From Fuerstiella sp041398845 (GTDB lineage: Bacteria > Planctomycetota > Planctomycetia > Planctomycetales > Planctomycetaceae), in contig JAWKTZ010000010.1 in NCBI GenBank assembly GCA_041398845.1, positions 186,001 to 250,000 on the forward strand: a stretch of 64,000 nucleotides of DNA, given 5' to 3'. The translations under genes and the position numbers were made by a program. The notes beneath the pieces were generated by a model that saw nothing but the letters and a program-made list of their open reading frames with translations, did no database searches and had not been told where the DNA came from. Shown piece after piece: positions 61,659-64,000 of this stretch (position 1 is the stretch's first letter; each line of letters starts with the position of its first letter).

Positions 61659-64000
61659 TCAGTCGATTACGGCGGGCAGCGCCAGCGACTGTTGATCCTT
61701 GGGGATATAATACGGCAGCGCGAGTTCTTCGATCAATGCCGTCAGCTTCTCTGTCTTGTCTGCAGATTCCTTCTGCAGGCCCAGTTCGGTCAGACTGCCA
61801 AGGTTTTCCCGCCAGACCGGCTGCTGTTCCTCGGGCACGATGAGTTCGACGACGACGCAGTCGCCTTCCGGAATTCGGTTTGAGCCGAGGCTGCGGCCAC
61901 GTAACGCCAGCGGAGTCTGTCGTTCATGAATGGGTGATTTGTCAGCCGGTGACGTTGCGATTCGAACTTGAAAAACCGTTGGACGATTTTCTTCAATCTT
62001 CACGTCTTCGCGTGATACCACCGCTCGCAACGAACTGCGGACCGTTTTGACGCCTTCGCTGGCATCGTTCAGGACGGGATTCAGATTGACCTTCAGACTC
62101 ACCTCAGTTCCCGTGCCCAGCGCAGCGGTCTCGGGATTCTGCATCTGCTGCAGGCCGGCAGCCAGTTCGTCCCAGGGAATCGGAACAATGGCCAGTGCTG
62201 CTGGAGCACTGGCGAAGACTCCTGCCAGGTGATCATCGTCATAGACATGAACGCTGGCACCAGCCGTGCTGGATCGCCGAGTCGTCAGCACGACACGTCC
62301 CGTGCTGCGGTCGAGGATATTTCCGGCGACCAGCCAGGCATCGCGGTGCGCGAACCACTGAAAGGCTGCTTCCTGAAGCGCGGACGACTGAGCTGCCACG
62401 GCCTGGTCGACATTCAGGTCACCCATTCCGTTCCAGCTCAGCATTCGAGCTTTGGGAAACGTTGACAGGCCGGCCAGTTCGCTGTTGTCGGGTGAGAATC
62501 GCAGCGACTGCAGAGCCGCGAAGACTGGTTCGGACGCCTGAAAATCCGGGCGGCGACTGCCCTTTGGTCTATCACTGGCCTTCAGTGGAACGCGTTTGAC
62601 GCGAACTTTCGGATCGGGAGGATACATGATTGCCACCGGCTTGCCGTCGCTGGCGTCGAGCACTCCGAGTTGTCCCGCCGCAACCAGGGCGACGTACTTT
62701 CCGTCATCGGAAATCGCGGCATTTCCCTGTTTGAAGCGGACGTTCGACACCTTGATGGACTTGCGGCGTTTACCGTTGCTGCAGTCCCAGACCAGAAGTT
62801 CGTCTGACCAGCGGTCACCAATCATCAACGATGTTGACGACAGTAACATCACGTCCACAAATCGCTTGCTGTCGCCGGCGGCTGTGAACAGCTTTTCACC
62901 GGTCTGAGTATTCCACACGGTGACAGCGACATCCTGCTGATCCGTTGCCTTGGCCGTGGCCGCGAACAGTTGACCATCCGGAGACAGTGCGGTTTGAGCA
63001 TGCAGTGGGTACGTTCCATTCAGCTCTCGTTGAACCGTTTTGGCGGCTTTGTCCCACACCTTGTTGCCGGAAATTACGACAGGGCATGTCGATACGCCCA
63101 TCGTGAAACCGGCCGATGGTTCGAACGGTATGGTTTCATACTTTGCAGCGACGGCAGACACGATCTCCTGAGTTTTCACTTGCGGCGTCTTCGGTTCAGT
63201 CGGCGTCGGCGTCTCGGTAACGGCGGTCGCGGCTGTCTGCGGTGCGTCAGTTTTCGATTTCGCAGTCTGGTTTTTTTCCGAATTGCCATTCGGCTTCTTT
63301 TGTCCCTGTCCCTTACCTTTTCCTTTGCCCTTGTTGTTGTTGTTGGACCGGTCGGAATTTGCTGTTGGCGCTGGTGATGCCGGCGCAGTGATCACCGGTG
63401 CGACTGCGACAAGGTCATCTTCCGGTACGTTGGTCAATTTGAAATAAATGACGTAACCCGCGAGCAGAAACACGCCGACGGCCAGTGAGATCGCCAGTGC
63501 CGGATGGACTTCCTGTCCCATCACCAGAACTCCGGGAGTCTTTGCCGGTTTCTTTGACTTCGCCGAGCGTTTGCTGCTGCCAGCCTTCGGAGGCAGCGCT
63601 TCGTCGCTACTCATTCCGAGCCATTCCAGATCCGGATCCGCAGCGCCCTGAGTCTCTGCCGCTCGTCGCGAAGCCACAGCCCCGCTCTTCGTACTCGGAC
63701 CAACACGTCGCTGAGCCGACCGGCGACTGGACGCGCTGGACGAACTGGCACGCGTGCCCGATTGCGACGACGGACCTGCTGCAGATCCGGATCCGGACGC
63801 ACGCAGCTTTGCGGACTGTGACACCGATGAGCCGGACGAACGGGTGCCGGACGCAGACTGAGATCCCGAGGATCGCGGCTCTGGCTGAGTCGGTTTGACG
63901 GACGGTGGGACATCCTGGGTTGTCGGAATTGCCGCTGATGGTGTGGTCACGGCGGAAATCGGCGCTCTGAGCCCCTCAAGAACGGCTTCGGCAAAGTCTT
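61659..64000 (-). CDS. Membrane-anchored beta-propeller-like protein, partial at window end
   Basis: The coding frame has no stop from the TGA/TAG end at 61659 up to the right edge, so the true start is probably beyond 64000; a GTG at 63950 is only one possible internal start. From there: a Ser/Arg/Gly-rich, probably disordered leader; one membrane helix (ALAISLAVGVFLLAGYVIYF, about residues 153-172); a low-complexity NNNNKGKGKGKGQGQKKP stretch; then WD40/propeller-like blades such as ALSPDGQLFAATAKATD, AVTVWNTQTGEKLFTA and LRFSPDNSELAGLSTFPK. The DFAEAVLEGLR read before 63950 also looks coding. Function is unknown. Confidence 0.7.
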   Translation of the reverse strand, partial: DFAEAVLEGLRAPISAVTTPSAAIPTTQDVPPSVKPTQPEPRSSGSQSASGTRSSGSSVSQSAKLRASGSGSAAGPSSQSGTRASSSSASSRRSAQRRVGPSTKSGAVASRRAAETQGAADPDLEWLGMSSDEALPPKAGSSKRSAKSKKPAKTPGVLVMGQEVHPALAISLAVGVFLLAGYVIYFKLTNVPEDDLVAVAPVITAPASPAPTANSDRSNNNNKGKGKGKGQGQKKPNGNSEKNQTAKSKTDAPQTAATAVTETPTPTEPKTPQVKTQEIVSAVAAKYETIPFEPSAGFTMGVSTCPVVISGNKVWDKAAKTVQRELNGTYPLHAQTALSPDGQLFAATAKATDQQDVAVTVWNTQTGEKLFTAAGDSKRFVDVMLLSSTSLMIGDRWSDELLVWDCSNGKRRKSIKVSNVRFKQGNAAISDDGKYVALVAAGQLGVLDASDGKPVAIMYPPDPKVRVKRVPLKASDRPKGSRRPDFQASEPVFAALQSLRFSPDNSELAGLSTFPKARMLSWNGMGDLNVDQAVAAQSSALQEAAFQWFAHRDAWLVAGNILDRSTGRVVLTTRRSSTAGASVHVYDDDHLAGVFASAPAALAIVPIPWDELAAGLQQMQNPETAALGTGTEVSLKVNLNPVLNDASEGVKTVRSSLRAVVSREDVKIEENRPTVFQVRIATSPADKSPIHERQTPLALRGRSLGSNRIPEGDCVVVELIVPEEQQPVWRENLGSLTELGLQKESADKTEKLTALIEELALPYYIPKDQQSLALPAVID

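Noticed and set aside
1..64000. CRISPR arrays, rRNA, tRNA, transposases, prophage genes
   Set aside because: No direct-repeat/spacer pattern or hallmark gene was seen; the HEAT and LRR genes are repetitive at the protein level only.

Overview
The window looks like chromosomal DNA of a planctomycete (Planctomycetota, Planctomycetia). This rests on the gene families: sulfatases, DUF1501, DUF1552, DUF1592/DUF1588 and DUF1549/DUF1553 (PSD1-type) proteins with CxxCH motifs, a DUF1559 protein, FGE/SUMF1 proteins, HEAT-repeat secreted proteins, an ECF sigma factor and eukaryote-like signalling domains. The species cannot be named from sequence reading alone. No rRNA, tRNA, CRISPR array, transposase or phage gene was seen. 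Housekeeping anchors are ispG and polA.

Layout. 0.4-2.3 kb: small membrane proteins and a secreted SGNH hydrolase. 2.3-12.3 kb: a tightly spaced plus-strand run of six signalling genes: a stand-alone RyR domain, a membrane RCK/TrkA-N protein with a C-terminal RyR domain, a TIR-FGE-fold fusion, an FHA protein, an SPFH-like coiled-coil protein and a Ser/Thr kinase with zinc ribbons and a membrane tail. This is the most interesting part of the window. It reads as one membrane-associated signalling or defence device in which a possible NAD-consuming TIR enzyme sits beside two RyR domains and an RCK nucleotide sensor. 12.4-19.7 kb (mostly minus): ispG, a D-2-hydroxyacid dehydrogenase, a DUF1559 protein, and an ECF sigma / membrane anti-sigma-like / secreted protein set.

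19.9-25.6 kb (minus): HEAT protein, DUF1552 and DUF1592-family cytochrome-like proteins in one likely operon. 25.7-28.1 kb (plus): PQQ-type beta-propeller and a sarcosine/N-methyltryptophan oxidase-like flavoenzyme. 28.1-36.6 kb (minus): a likely operon of sulfatase, large secreted/membrane protein, ABC ATPase, ABC permease and HEAT protein. 37.1-39.2 kb: an isoprenylcysteine-methyltransferase-like protein and a second sulfatase. 39.2-39.9 kb (plus): a VapC-type toxin with a short upstream partner. 40.1-44.7 kb (minus): DUF1501 plus PSD1-type pair.

44.9-47.8 kb: polA with proofreading motifs. 47.8-53.9 kb (minus): small membrane protein, GNAT, HAD hydrolase, HDOD protein, an arrestin-fold membrane protein and an AAA ATPase. 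54-55 kb (plus): a secreted tandem cysteine-motif (TRASH/YHS-like) protein with a clear terminator, and an unknown protein. 55-64 kb (minus): a second DUF1592/DUF1552 pair, an FGE-LRR protein and a beta-propeller-like membrane protein that runs off the window end. A 99-bp inverted-repeat element lies at 61547-61645. Two intergenic spots near 37.1 and 40.0 kb share a 24-bp similar sequence.
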